This document shows, one piece after another, positions 11,980 to 23,783 of a stretch of DNA of 64,000 nucleotides. The stretch's first letter is position 1. Each line of letters opens with the position of its first letter. The position numbers and the translations under genes are program-made. The notes below the pieces were generated by a model. The model was not told the DNA's origin, did not search any database, and saw only the letters and a program-made list of their open reading frames with translations. This stretch comes from Liolophura sinensis (taxonomy: Eukaryota > Mollusca > Polyplacophora > Chitonida > Chitonidae): the NCBI RefSeq assembly GCF_032854445.1, contig NC_088295.1, positions 7,134,501-7,198,500 of the forward strand. The letters are read 5' to 3'.

Positions 11980-12127
11980 AACAAGTCACATTATACTGAC
12001 ACCGGGCAAACCAATCCTGTTTTTCGCTGTAACCTCTCAGTGCTGAGCGCCAAGCGAGGCAGCAAGTTTTCCGTATGACCCGTCCCTACCCGACTTCGAG
12101 ACGGACGCTCTAACCAATTGGTGGCCG
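11980..12127 (-). mobile_element. SINE family 2, diverged fragment
   Basis: Read on the minus strand, the right end starts with a tRNA-like head (AATTGGTTAGAGCGTCCGTC, close to an A box and anticodon arm). It continues with CTCGCTTGGCGCTCAGCA, a word shared with the copies at 37.1 and 38.4 kb. The 3' part with the CACT tail is missing, and the B-box region is shortened. It directly abuts the tetranucleotide tract. Confidence 0.7.
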
Positions 12128-13299
12128 TATATAACTACAGATTAAGTAAGCCACTTAAGTTAACAGCCACCCATGTGAACCTTTCGGATTCCACGTACAG
12201 AAAAATCATATGGTTAACAATCGTCCATCTCAACCCTCCAAATCCCTCACAGACTGTCATCAACAGGTAATGTACTAAACCGAAAACCATCCATCTAAAT
12301 CCTTCAGGAGAAATCAAACTCTTCCGGAATATTCATGACCTCTGAAGTATACTTCCGGTACTGCCATCATCGTTGTAAGTTTAAGTGCCCATGGTAAAAC
12401 CACACCATTGGGACAATTTCTAAGAGAACGTATAGCAAAACGTATAGCAACAGCCTGACATGGCTGCGTGGCATATGAGTGGAGGTGAGCTGAAGCCAGC
12501 TCCCTAGCCCGATCTCGTGCAGACCATGGCTGAAGGCCGGCAATGTGCTCGCAGATAAATCTCTTCCCAAACAGTCAGTTATATCTAAATGAATCTGTAC
12601 AGGGATCCACGACCTGACATAAAAACCAGAGAGCGCCAGAGTTTAGCATCGGCCAGCCAACGACAAGGGTCGTTACAAGTTGAGAGATGGGTTTTTAATG
12701 AGTAATTCATAGGGGATAACACGCATTATGGGTCAATACAAACGGTACATTCCACTTGTGCAATAGGAACCTGGCGATATGCCAGTAACTCGAGTACGAT
12801 AAATGCTAATAAACCCTAGTCGATAAGGCTTCTGTGAAATTTTGTATGTATAAGTGCCAGGAATGGACAGGGGGTGCTGAAAAAAGAACATGGGAGCATT
12901 ACAGGATATGGCGAATGTTAACTGTACGATTTAAACATCAATTCGCCAGAATCTCACCTCGAGACTTACAAAGGCACATTGGCTCTTGATCTCATTCTTC
13001 ATGGTGGCGAAAATCGAAAGGCACTATACTCACTCACATCTCCTGCCAGCAGGAAACATTGTGCGGGCCGAATGTGGAGAATTATGTGGGTCTTTAATGG
13101 CTTTACACTGCACATCTCTAAATCATCTCTATCATCCCAATCATCTCAAACAGACCATTAACACTAAACACTCGTTCATGGATAGCGATATTACGTATCA
13201 ATATATATGGTACTTTTGGACACGTAGGCAAAAAGGAAAGGACAATATTTATATTGTAATATTTATAATATTTATTCTTTCTCTTCAATAGAATACGGA
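12128..13299. other. Unique region, no gene recognised
   Basis: Unique sequence with weak internal similarity near 12150-12310 (words like AACC and CCATCTAAATCC recur loosely). No domain-bearing frame is seen. Confidence 0.4.
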
Positions 13300-14070
13300 T
13301 ATCAGAGCACGTCACAAACCGCAGTCATGCCATATTCGCGAATACCGAAGTGGTGAAATATATCAGTAATTATACCTCACGGTGTGATATCACTTTTCAT
13401 TGGTCAATACGCGGTCACGTTATCGTCCACGAAACATGATATAACAACGATATCGGGATCAACCCACTTTCATAAGACAATCTTAATGTCTAACGATAAC
13501 GTGCGTATTTTCTACTGCTGTGATCTCCCTTCGCTTTCTCTGTGGCGTCTGATTGCTCGTAAATAAACGGACGTGCAAATTCAGCGATCTAAACTATACC
13601 AAGTGAGCCGGTACATCTTTTTTCGGTACCGATATAAAAAAACATATGGTGCATGCTGTTGGATGGGATATCAGGAATTGTCAGCATTCGACCAGTGATG
13701 TTCAGCATGCACTATCTGTATAACATAGAAGAGAATGCCAGAACTGTAGTGATGTCATATTGGTGAATTGTAGATACCAGAATATTCCTGTGCCAAATCT
13801 GTAATTATGTCATACTGGCAAGGTGTTCGTAAATATACCAGGTCCAGAGCATGCTAACATTGCTATAACGGTCAATCGCGCATGTCATGAATAACACGTT
13901 AGAACTGTAAATTATGGCATATATGTGAAGTACCAAAACTGTAGTAATGCCCTAAGTGCAGGTAGCTGAAAACTGCAAGCTTGTCATATCGGTGGAGTGC
14001 AGATAACAGAGTACGTCAAACCCTATGTAAAATATCATACTGGTGAATCGAGACTACCAGAGCACGTGAG
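13300..14070. repeat. Strongly degenerate tandem-like region
   Basis: Words such as ATACCAGA, GTCATACTGG and GTGAATTGTAGAT recur irregularly, suggesting an old minisatellite decayed beyond a clear period. I cannot give a reliable unit length. Confidence 0.45.
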
Positions 14071-17058
14071 TAGGTTTATGTACTCGTGGGATGATGATGA
14101 AAGCTTAGCGGACCACACAAGAGGGAAAACGCGTGGTGTTTTGTGAAAACGTTACTGATTGTTCACCGCCCTAATAAATGACGTACCCATTTAGACAGAG
14201 AGGGCGACGCATCACTGTGAAGAACAAAAGGCAGCATGGGTTCGTTTTGATTATCTTGCTAAAGTGAGTCAGATGAGCAACCCAGATTTTCCCATTATTT
14301 CCCAAATATGTATTGCCACTGGTGTCGGATTTATGAAGACCTCTGTCCTGGAAGAATGTCTCTTAAATGCTTTGATGTTTGTAACTTTTTGTAGCTTGCG
14401 TGTTACTCTTCCCGATTTATCGCATGCTGGTGTATCAAGAAACAGTTTCGAAGCTTTGAAAAACCCGAGTTCTTCAATTTGCAACCTAACGGGTGATAAC
14501 TATGAACGGTTGAAGTCATGAAACTGCAATTGCTCTAGAGAACAATTTTCTGTGTCTTTGTGTTTTTCGCTGTATGGCCAATATGACTGGCTGTAGCGGT
14601 CATTACCAGTATTCCCAGATCCCCTGCCTTGAGGGAGGCTTTGGGACAGGGAGGCCAGGCCAGGCTACAAGCATTATCAAACACTAATAGGTTACCATTG
14701 CCACAAACACCTTCATTATCTCCCCGAAAAACACAGTTATTGAAGACAGCACGAGAGAATCTCATTCTGCTTCTACAAACCCGGAGTTAGAAGGAGCTAG
14801 TTCCACACAAAAATGCATCTCACAATTATTCCTTATAATATTCACATCGCATGCACAGCCAGTTTTTACCACACATAATCACATTTCATTCGGTAACGGA
14901 CGGAAAATTTCCTTGCATGGTTTTCATAAAAGTTAAACACCAAGCTATAACGGCGTCTCAAAGGCGGATAAACAATTTGACGAATATTTATGTCAAAGAA
15001 ATGGGGAATTCATTTATGCTATTGTGGCTTGGAATACGATGCCTCCTCTTGATGTTTTCGCCCATAGTAGCGTTTCATACACTTCATCAGTTAACCGCCG
15101 TCCCATCGGCTTGAATGGGATCCACTTGGACCTCAGAGAGTGTATTTCACATGCTAAGCGATTAGCAGTGACCCAAAAGAGTACATATTTTTGAAGTTTA
15201 TTTGTTTTTCCAAATGAAGATTTATCCAAGGCAAATGTTAATCTCAGATTTCAAAATAATATGGAAAGGTAGCAGCCATTTTACATGTTTGCTATAACAA
15301 CACGCGTATCCTTAGTTCCTCTACATGGTGCTTATGAAAACAAAAGACACCAGGACGCGTTTCTAAACTGTAACATAGTTGTGATAAAAAACGAAACACA
15401 TGTGGTTATGTGTACTATAGTAACAATAGGGGTACAAAAGATAATAATTATTTGTAATCATACTCTGGATCAACTTTGGAAGTTCTCCGTCTTTACATTC
15501 ATCAACACATTAATGCCGGTGTCCAAACTGGCCAAATGCCTTGATGATATAGGTCTACTAACGCTACTCTCACAAACGACATTTTTTTTTTTTAGGAAAG
15601 TTTCCCTTATCTTGCAGAATTATCTGTTGTCACAGTACGTCTTGGTCAAGACGCCCCTTGGGAAGCAAATGCGCATGATCTTTCATATTAAAGCATTGTA
15701 GAAAAAGGTTTTCATAAAGCTTGACAAGCGTTTCCTTTCCAAAATCGATCTCAAGCGCCAGTTTTTTTGTAAATGTTTGAACACACTTTTTGCCATCGTG
15801 TTAGATCAGAACGTTGGCGAGCCCATTCCAATGCCGTAACGATCAAGTTATCATATAACTTGTTTGTAGCCTTTCTCTGTATCGTAGATATACACAGGTG
15901 CACGAGTTAATTGAGCGGTACTCTTACACGACCTATGCTAAACTCTGAAATTTGCGAGATCTATAGAAAATTAATACAAAAACAGTTATAACTGTTTCAA
16001 AACAAAATTTCATCAATATAGGCTTACCTTAAGGTTGAATCATCCAGTGGTAATCTTTTATTAAGTAAATCACCTTATGTGATGTGCCTTTTTAAAATCA
16101 TGTACAGATTTATGAAGTTCAAATTGTCAAAAATACAAGCGCCGTCTTTGAGTTCTATTGCATTGCAGCCCAGTGACGGGTAAACGTGGACAAACGCTGA
16201 GTGATTGGTCTTGTGTAACCCTGGTTCATATCTGCGTTCAGTTACGCTTCATTCAGGACAAAGGCACGTCCAAGCTCAGTGCACGATTCAACGTGACAAG
16301 GAGGCTAATGTTATTTTCCAGACATAAAAGGAAACTAGTAGTTGGTTATATTTAATTTGTAAACGACACCATGTACAACTGAATGTTATGTTATCAGTGT
16401 TCATCGTTGTGGTAGATGGCTTTTGGTTCACGGTCAGTCTACTGATGTCAAATTTTACACGTAGAAGACCCCATCTTCTGCACCACACATTTTAGCTCGG
16501 GTGATCAATTGGTCTCACGTCAACATTGCTGGTCTCAAGGTCTTCACGGACCCGCCATGATTAATCCATTGGGTGGGAATTTCGAGAGCTTCAGATTATA
16601 ATTAGATCAACCCGTGAGAAATTATTTGCTTGATATATCATCAGTCATCCTGAAAATCATACCAATACCTCCGCAAATACACTTCGAATATACTCTGCAA
16701 AACCAGTACATGATGAAACTTCCCTGAATGACATGGTCTACTGTTGACCTACATGCACTTTGTACACGTATGGATTGATACAAAAACTGATCAGGGACTA
16801 ATCAGCCAGATTAAAGGTGCGTGAACAGGTAGCAGAAAACGCGACCATGTCGAAAATAGGTGTTAACTGAAGGAAGAGCACTTCGTGAGAAGACGCCGTT
16901 GCTTTACATAAACATATATGAAATACCTGTATCGCATAGCACATGCGGCGCCTAAACAAGATTAAAGGAGAAGTAAAATTAAAATATCAAAAAAATACCA
17001 TTGCAAAGAGTATGCATTTCCTCGCAAGTGCATGCCATAAATAAATTCTAATGTGTAC
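14071..17058. other. Long unique region
   Basis: About 3 kb of AT-rich unique sequence. A 138-codon frame at 15285-15701 is the longest non-repeat plus-strand frame, but it contains a poly-T run read as Phe and no domain. I see no element boundaries or RNA gene. Confidence 0.4.
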
Positions 17059-17181
17059 CTCAAGTTGATAGATTATAAATAAAGTCAGCGCCAAACTCCG
17101 CTGTGGGGGACTCCATTTTGCCAAAGAACTAGTCCTGAAGTCTATTGTGTTAGGAGGAGAATTGCCGTCGGAAACCGCCAT
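17059..17181 (-). CDS. Candidate first exon starting ATGGCGG, unknown product
   Basis: On the minus strand an ATG at 17181-17179 lies in AGTATGGCGGTTTCC. The ATGGCGG word is frequent at animal first exons. The frame runs 41 codons to a possible donor GAG/GTACAC (exon end at 17059) in phase 0. Without splicing it would continue to a stop at 16987, giving 64 residues with a hydrophobic end. The peptide is Ser/Pro-rich in its first half. Upstream sequence is moderately GC-rich. No partner exon is identified, and the donor is only moderate. Confidence 0.2.
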
Positions 17182-17714
17182 ACTGCAGTTCTTACATTTC
17201 TTTCCAGAAGGTAGCGAACAGGTATCGGGAAACCGGAATGTTGGACGTAGGTTCCAAGTTTACACGAACAAGCCGGCAGTTTTAACGACTCTCACTGGCT
17301 GAGATGCAACACATCCTCAGCATAAATTACAGGGTGTTAAAGATGGAGCACGCGATGGACTCAGCGATTTATGCTACCTACTTTTGTTACACTCTGCAGA
17401 GAAATGTACAACGTAACGCACCTACTGTGGTGAGAAAAAATCCGAAATATTTTTGCTGCAGCTACCTGTATATTGGTTAAAAAGAGCAGACCAGGTGTCC
17501 AAAATATAGAGGGGGTAGGGCACTGTTGTTACATACCACACACAAATTTTCTGTTTTATCTATTTTATTGTTGCGTCATACTCAAGAATTCCATAATTAT
17601 GTGTAACGGTAATATCATTACTGTTGTCGCATAGCGCACAAACGTGATTTACATACCCTATCAACTGGTGTTAAAGACCACATATTACTATAAAATGGTA
17701 TGAAATGTCATTGA
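17182..17714. other. Unique region, no gene recognised
   Basis: Sequence upstream of the candidate first exon on the minus strand. A promoter would lie here if that exon is real, but I see no clear core-promoter word. Confidence 0.35.
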
Positions 17715-18031
17715 TACAGCACAGCATACGGAACCTATAGGACAGCTGTAACATTGATTTGTACATACAAGCAGTCTTGTTCTTACAGCATACAGAACCT
17801 GTAAGATTGATCTGTACATACAAGCTGCCGTTTTCTTACACCATACAGAACCTGTAGGCCAGCTGTAACATTGATCTGTACATGCAAGCAGTCTTGTTCT
17901 TACAGCATACAGAACCTATATGCCAACTGTAACATTGATCTGTACATACAAGCAGTCTTCTTTTTACAGCATACAGAACCTATATGCCAACTGTAACATT
18001 GATCTGTACATACAAGCAGTCTTGTTCTTAC
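17715..18031. repeat. Minisatellite, 64-bp unit, about 5 copies
   Basis: Units contain ACAGCATACAGAACCTATA, GCCAACTGTAACATTGATCT and GTACATACAAGCAGTCTTG. One unit is shortened by loss of the GCCAACTGTAAC part. The last two copies are almost identical. Confidence 0.93.
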
Positions 18032-19024
18032 CCACAGATAAAGAATGTGCGTGATTTGGCCTCGTGTTGGTCAAACAGCATCAGATGACTTCTCTAATGA
18101 AGACAGACCGTGCCGAGTAGCCCGGGGCAGACCAAGAATCCTGTCTTGTAACCTGCCATCTGGACAGCCTAATAACCCGGAGTCTGGCTAGATACACTCT
18201 ACACATCTTCATTCAGATCCCATTGTTTTACATAATTACCTAACTACGAATGAAAAGGCAATAGACCATGTCTGCTAGCCACGCAAAAACATGGGTGACT
18301 TGAGATACAACCAGCAGTTAACAATGACGTTTGGCAGAAATTAGAGGGGTAAATTAAGGGAGAGAGGGGTGCGAAGGCGCATGTATGTGTCTGGCCTGTG
18401 TGTATTCTGATTACTTGTGGGGTACAGAACACTCAGACGATTCTACCTGATTTTCTCTCTGTCCAATGCTGACACTTCAAGGCATAATTGGCCACAATAT
18501 TTCACCAGTTATGATACATAAGTCCTTTTAAATGAGACTACAGTTGCTTGATGACTAGACCTGTAGGGAATGTTGTTAAAGGAAATGCCCGAGGATGCGT
18601 TTCTCTTGTAGAGCTAAGAAGATATTGTCTGGTGGATGACTGTGAGATGTTACAACAACAACAATTGTCCCTGTGGTTTGTTTCAAGGAGGTAAAGCTTT
18701 GGGGAAATCATGCCTTGGAAAAGCGAGGAATGTTTGAGCCCATCTCTTCTCGCCAGACAAACGGCATGGAAGCACCATCGGTGACAGATCCCTACCGTCT
18801 CTACACCGCTCGGAATATCTCCGACTGGGGAGGTGGGGGGGAGTTAACCCAGTCGTTGTCCCGCTACTTATAATGTAATCATGGGAACTAGCTAAATTCG
18901 GAGCATTATGAATGTTTAGTCGTGTCTTTGCTAAGCAGTCCAGCCCATTACTTGTCTATCCCCCAGTCTCTGGGGTGAGACACCTAACGGTCTAGACATA
19001 GAGCCTGCTAGAACGCAAGCATTA
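18032..19024. other. Unique region, no gene recognised
   Basis: Mixed-composition unique sequence. Short frames at 18244-18432 (minus) and 18673-18873 (plus) have no domain. Confidence 0.4.
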
Positions 19025-19324
19025 TCACTTCATTTCACTCTGCAAAATCGCAAATTCCCTTTGAGACAGAGCTTCAATGTTAACCACGGAGAAGATCGGG
19101 TAGCGGATGCCTGGTAATGGATAGGTATCCAAAGTAAATGGACCAGGACAATCTCTCCATACGCCCTCTTGTTTTGCAGAGCTGATGAAGGCTGTCTTCT
19201 CTACAGAGGTGCTGACCGCAATTACTGCCTGGCTCAGGATGGTTAGACGGCAAGTAAGGTAAGAGACGGCTTTACATTTCTTACCTTCCTGTTCCATTTT
19301 CCTATACATTACTAGCACGAACAT
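19025..19324 (-). CDS. Possible open frame of 99 codons, unknown
   Basis: A minus-strand frame with a true ATG (19324-19322) and TGA stop at 19025-19027. The second half has balanced, protein-like composition (Pro, Tyr, Ile, Glu, Ser) and no low-complexity runs. A donor-like GAAG/GTAAGAAATG occurs about 40 bases after the start, so an intron near the start is possible. No domain, signal peptide or membrane helix is recognised. Frames of this length are expected by chance in a window this size. Confidence 0.2.
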   Translation of the reverse strand: MFVLVMYRKMEQEGKKCKAVSYLTCRLTILSQAVIAVSTSVEKTAFISSAKQEGVWRDCPGPFTLDTYPLPGIRYPIFSVVNIEALSQREFAILQSEMK

Positions 19325-21424
19325 CGCTTTGTTTTATAAACAGGACAACCTTTGTGAAGGCAGGTGTGTATCTTTCTACTTTGGTTTTTGTCGACACATC
19401 CAAATCGCTTTGAAAGACGGTATTTGACGTTTAATGGAAATATCTCCCCACATCAGATTAGTCAGTTATAGTCTTCTGGCGGTAAATATTGTACTATTAT
19501 CTTCAAAAAATACGTTTTTGTCGAATTCTGAGAGACCTCCCCACATCACCTCAATTATCAGGACAAAGGCCGACAGCTGTGTCCCGCCATTACTGCTTGT
19601 CCTATGTTAATATTTTCTTCCTTAATTCCATCAAACATCTCCAGGAAAATACAAGATGTCGTCGACGTTTTTAATATCAAACGACACCATTGGATGTCTT
19701 AAACAGTCTAATGCTATTACAAGTGGTGTTTTAAAAGAGGGGGTCGGTCTTGTTAACAGACCGCGCTGAGATCCCCATCCCGTCTATCGCCGTGCGTCAG
19801 CTGGATATGCTTTGGCTACACCCTCTTTAAAGCCAGAATTTGGGATAGAAGGCATAATAAGTATAACGTGCCCTTGTCCAGGGTATCCACGCTCCGTAAT
19901 TACTCTCTCGCTCTTTTCAGTCTTGTAATGGTCAGTACACTTCATTAGGATTTAGCCCGTTCACGCTAGTCGAGGCCTATTTTATGCTAGATTAGCCACT
20001 CGCTTCCTAGGCAATTAACACGGGTTTACGCGCTCTGATAGCAAACTTTACAGGGTTTTCTAACAACATTTCCGGTACGGTTAACACAGTTGATCGTTCA
20101 GCTGTATCACAGCTAAAAAGTCCGTCTTATTTTGTATTCCGTATTAATATGTGGAGAACAATAAATCGTCAAGTTGGAGTGTCTTCATCAAGCGTCGCTG
20201 GATTACCCAGGGGAGTTGTCTTCCCTATCAGCCCTCTCTAATATGGTTGCTCTGAACTCCTCAGTGGTCTTTGAATGACTGGAACCCATTTCCAACAAGA
20301 TAAGTGAATTAAAAATTGCGGAATGCACAAGTTAAGCAAAAATCAAATTAATCAAAAAATGATACTAATTGTGTGCGGTTCTTAAAATCTCCTCGAGGAT
20401 ACGAGAATCTTGTATAATACCGTGCATTACAAGCAATTTAAATCAGATTTTTGCGACAAAACACACTTAGTACAACGTGATCCTATATCAATAGTTTTCT
20501 GAGAATACTTTCAGCATCGTCAGGTAAAGTGTTTTTGTCGCATTATTTCTCACTGGTTTAGTGAAGCCCTCTCAATACCCACATCTATTCTATTGTAATG
20601 TGTGTTTTTGTTAGAAAGCCTATGCTTTAATGTCGTAAGAGATAACATGTCAAAACCAGGCGCCTTGACACAAGCCGTCGAGTTTTCGATGTATCATGGG
20701 CAATGAAAGCAGTTCATTGAATTCCCATGTCCATGCAACGTCTGTCTGCAACATGTTGTGTAGAGAAAGTATTTCCGGTCTAAGATCCCAGCGGCCGCGG
20801 TTAATCCACTTTATATATGATACATTGACACCATCTATCTTCCCTGGGTTGTCAGGCATTTGGGCTGATCGTTCAATTATCTTCTCTTGCACTCACCTAA
20901 AGTAGACAATGTCTGTATGTTTGACCCCTCAGCGTCTGCTCAGCGACGGTAGAAGCCAGTGTTTGATCTTCTGCAACAGCTAGTGCTTTAACTTTGCAGT
21001 ACAAGAACATGTTTTTCCCTACATATGTCTTCCAGCATATATCATCAAGTACACATCTAACAACAAGTGTTTATCTGCAAGTGTCTTCTTGTATGTGTCT
21101 TCCTGCAAGTACCTTCCAACATGTGATTAATTACATGCGAATTTCAGCAGGAGTCTATCTGCATATGTCTTCCAGCGTACGTCTGGGGGCTTACGTTGTC
21201 TATCGTGTGTATATCCGTAAATGTCTGTAAGCACGTGTCTATGTGTATATCTGTAAATGTCTGTAAGCACGTGTCTATGTGTATTTACTTTCAGCATATA
21301 TCTGAGAACATGTACTTTCCGAGAGGGAGTACATGTCAACATCGGGTACTGCACTGCCCTGCGAAAGTATTTCACGACATTTTAACTCGTCTCACCTCAA
21401 AAGTTAAGTATAAAACCAGAATAA
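19325..21424. other. Unique region with a small duplicated segment
   Basis: Unique sequence with several TAATTA-type words (for example around 19897 and 20010). A 36-bp direct duplication with the core GTAAATGTCTGTAAGCACGT lies at about 21213-21285. Loosely repeated CATATGTCTTCCAGC-like words occur at 21020-21180. A frame at 20696 starts Met-Gly-Asn-Glu but has no other support. Confidence 0.45.
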
Positions 21425-22335
21425 TCACACCATTATGTGTGCAGACTCCCACAACTACGTCGCTGCTCTGGGGCATTATCAAACCAGCAGAGTCACCGTC
21501 ATTATGTGTGCAGACTCCCACAACTACGTCGCTGCTCTGGGGCATTATCAAACCAGCAGAGTCACCGTCATTATGTGTGCAGACTCCCACAACTACGTCG
21601 CTGCTCTGGGGCATTATCAAACCAGCAGAGTCACCGTCATTATGTGTGCAGACTCCCACAACTACGTCGCTGCTCTGGGGCATTATCAAACCAGCAGAGT
21701 CACCGTCATTATGTGTGCAGACTCCCACAACTACGTCGCTGCTCTGGGGCATTATCAAACCAGCAGAGTTACAGTCATTATGTCTGTAGACTCCCACAAC
21801 TACTTCACTGACAAGGGGCGTTATCGACCTTGCAGAATCACAGCCGTGTCTGCAGACTCCCACAAGTACGTCGCTATCCTGTGACGTTATCCAACCAGCA
21901 GATTCACCGTCATTATGTGTGCAGATTCCCACAACTACGTCGCTATCCTGGAGCATTATCATACCAGCAGTTAAGGTGATACGTCTGCACTCTCCCAGAG
22001 CTACGTCACTACACTGGGACATCAATAAACCAGCAAAGTTACAGCCATTATGTCTAAGTCACTGTCCTGGGACATTATTATGTCCGCCGGCTCCTACTTT
22101 ATTTGATTTTATTAAACCAGCTGTGAAAGTGTTATGTCTGCACTCTCCTATAGCTACATCATAGTCATCGTGTCTGCATACTCCTACAACTACGTCTCTG
22201 CCCTGGGACATTATCAAACCAGCAAAGTTACAGTGGTTAGGTCAACTCCTACTACTACTTCACTGTTAAGAGACATTTGCAAACCAACAAGATCACGGGT
22301 GTTTTGTCTGTGGGCTCCCACAAGTATGTCAATGT
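21425..22335. repeat. Minisatellite, 69-bp unit, 5 near-identical plus ~8 diverged copies
   Basis: Five almost identical units (about 21432-21776) contain TGTGCAGACTCCCACAACTA, CGTCGCTGCTCTGGGGCATT and ATCAAACCAGCAGAGTCACC. They are followed by progressively diverged copies to about 22335. The unit is a multiple of three and poor in stops, so three frames stay open, including 197 codons plus and 217 codons minus. The frames break as soon as copies diverge by indels, which argues against coding function. Confidence 0.96.
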
Positions 22336-23093
22336 CCGAGGACACGAGTCCAGGCACTCGAAAAAAGGTAACGACGTTGTGGTTTTGTATCCCTTGAAAC
22401 CTTCAGTGGAAGACAACCCTGATCCGTTATCAGCTATGCTGGAATAAAACTACAGTTGTACAGACCCGAGACGATAGACTCAATACCACTGGACCGTAAT
22501 GGATAACTTTGTGTATAAATGTCACAGAAAACTATGGAATAATTGGTCATTTGATATTTGTTCAATTACCGAAGTTATCATGATCTAAAATCGGCAGCGG
22601 AATCGAAGACAGTTGATCTAAGGCCTGCAGTCCCAGGGGCGGCTGGCTGGTACGGTTGTTAGGGTGTTATAGGCGGATACACATGCCATTTTGTCTACTC
22701 TCCGCGGACCCGGCAAATGGATCTTCAACTGTACACAGGCTTACTAATGTGATTTCGTCTTGAGCAGGAATCCAGCGGGCAGTATATGGCGTGCACTGAA
22801 CAGCCCAGAGAGCTTGTCCACGACTGACAGGACACCGGTCTATCCCCTAACAGTTTGTCCCTAGCCAAATTATCCACATCTCTGGGTTACCTTAGCTGAC
22901 ACTCTGTGCTGAGCTATCACCAGCTTGGGACGCCGATTATATGTTATCTAATCAGTTGGCTGCTTCCGACGCCAGCATTAAATTTATATATCGAGTACTA
23001 TCATCAATACTGACGACCAGCAAAAACTACCTGCTGATTATTTTGAATTATTATTAGAAAATAGCTCATTATACAGTAATCTGGTCGCAACTA
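22336..23093. other. Unique region, no gene recognised
   Basis: Unique sequence ending in the left copy of the target-site duplication of the next SINE (23082-23093). Confidence 0.5.
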
Positions 23094-23360
23094 TTTATTT
23101 TTTTATTTAATTGGTGTTTTACGCCCTACTCAAGAATATTTCACTTATACGAAGGCGGCCAGCATTATGGTAGGAGGAAACCGGGCAGACCCCGGGGCAA
23201 ACCCACAGCCATCCACGGGCTGTTGACAGACCTTCCCACATACAGCCGGAGAGGAAGCCAGCATGAGCTGGACTAGAACTCAGAGCAACCGCATTGGGGA
23301 GAGGCTCCTGGGTCATTGCGCTGCGCTAACGCGCTAACCAACTGAGCCACGACGGCCCCG
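23094..23360 (-). mobile_element. SINE family 1, full-length copy with target-site duplication
   Basis: Read on the minus strand, the element begins with a tRNA-like head: GTGGCTCAGTTGGTTAGCGC (A-box-like), then GAGTTCTAGTCCAG (B-box-like). It continues through a central block with GGGAAGGTCTGTCAACAGCC and GGCCGCCTTCGTATAAGTGA, and ends in ACACCAATTAAATAAAAAAA. It is flanked by 12-bp direct repeats, TGGTCGCAACTA (23082-23093) and TGGTTGCAACTA (23361-23372), with one mismatch. RNA polymerase III transcription and LINE-driven insertion are inferred from the general SINE mechanism. Confidence 0.92.
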
Positions 23361-23619
23361 TGGTTGCAACTAGAAAATCAACAACCTTCCGCATGTCTGA
23401 ATGAAAGAATGATTAACTATACGCCACTGTTGTAGTATTCCAGCAATATATCGTGGAGAAAACATGTTTAAATCAGGAAAAAGTAAAAGCTTTTGGGTGC
23501 GATAATGAGGACATCCAAAAATAAAGCAGAACTATACAGTCAGTTTATAAATCTATTAACGAATCCAAAAGGCTCCTGTCAGGCACATGTGTACCATGAT
23601 AGGCTGTACAGTAGGCACG

Positions 23620-23770
23620 CGTGGATAGGTCTGACAGCACCCTGCGGATAGTTGTGGGTTTTGTCCGGGCTGTGTTCGGTTTCCACCCACAATAATGCTG
23701 GCCGCCGTCGTATAAGTGAAATATTCTTGAGTACGGCGTAAAACACCAATGAAATAAAGAAATAATTAAA
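23620..23770 (+). mobile_element. SINE family 1, 5'-truncated copy with perfect target-site duplication
   Basis: Only the 3' portion is present (from about CCTGCGGATAGTTGTGGG to the A/T-rich tail ACACCAATGAAATAAAGAAA); the tRNA head is missing. It is bounded by perfect 13-bp direct repeats TACAGTAGGCACG at 23607-23619 and 23771-23783. This is a clear sign of 5'-truncated target-primed insertion. Confidence 0.93.
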
Positions 23771-23783
23771 TACAGTAGGCACG

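Noticed and set aside
11654-11989. Tyr-Ile-His-Thr repeat protein on the minus strand
   Set aside because: Translation of the ATGT tetranucleotide tract.
14264-14521. Overlapping plus and minus frames of 85 and 71 codons
   Set aside because: Both strands are open over the same bases, neither has a domain, and the plus frame does not begin with ATG at its 5' end.
15285-15701. 138-codon plus-strand frame
   Set aside because: Contains a poly-T run read as Phe, no domain; several of this length are expected by chance.
21372-22025. 217-codon minus and 197-codon plus open frames
   Set aside because: Both arise from the 69-bp array; open frames exist on both strands over the same bases and end where copies diverge.
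23094-23360. Functional tRNA gene on the minus strand
   Set aside because: A- and B-box-like words are present, but the sequence does not close into a full cloverleaf with acceptor stem, and it continues into a SINE body with target-site duplication.
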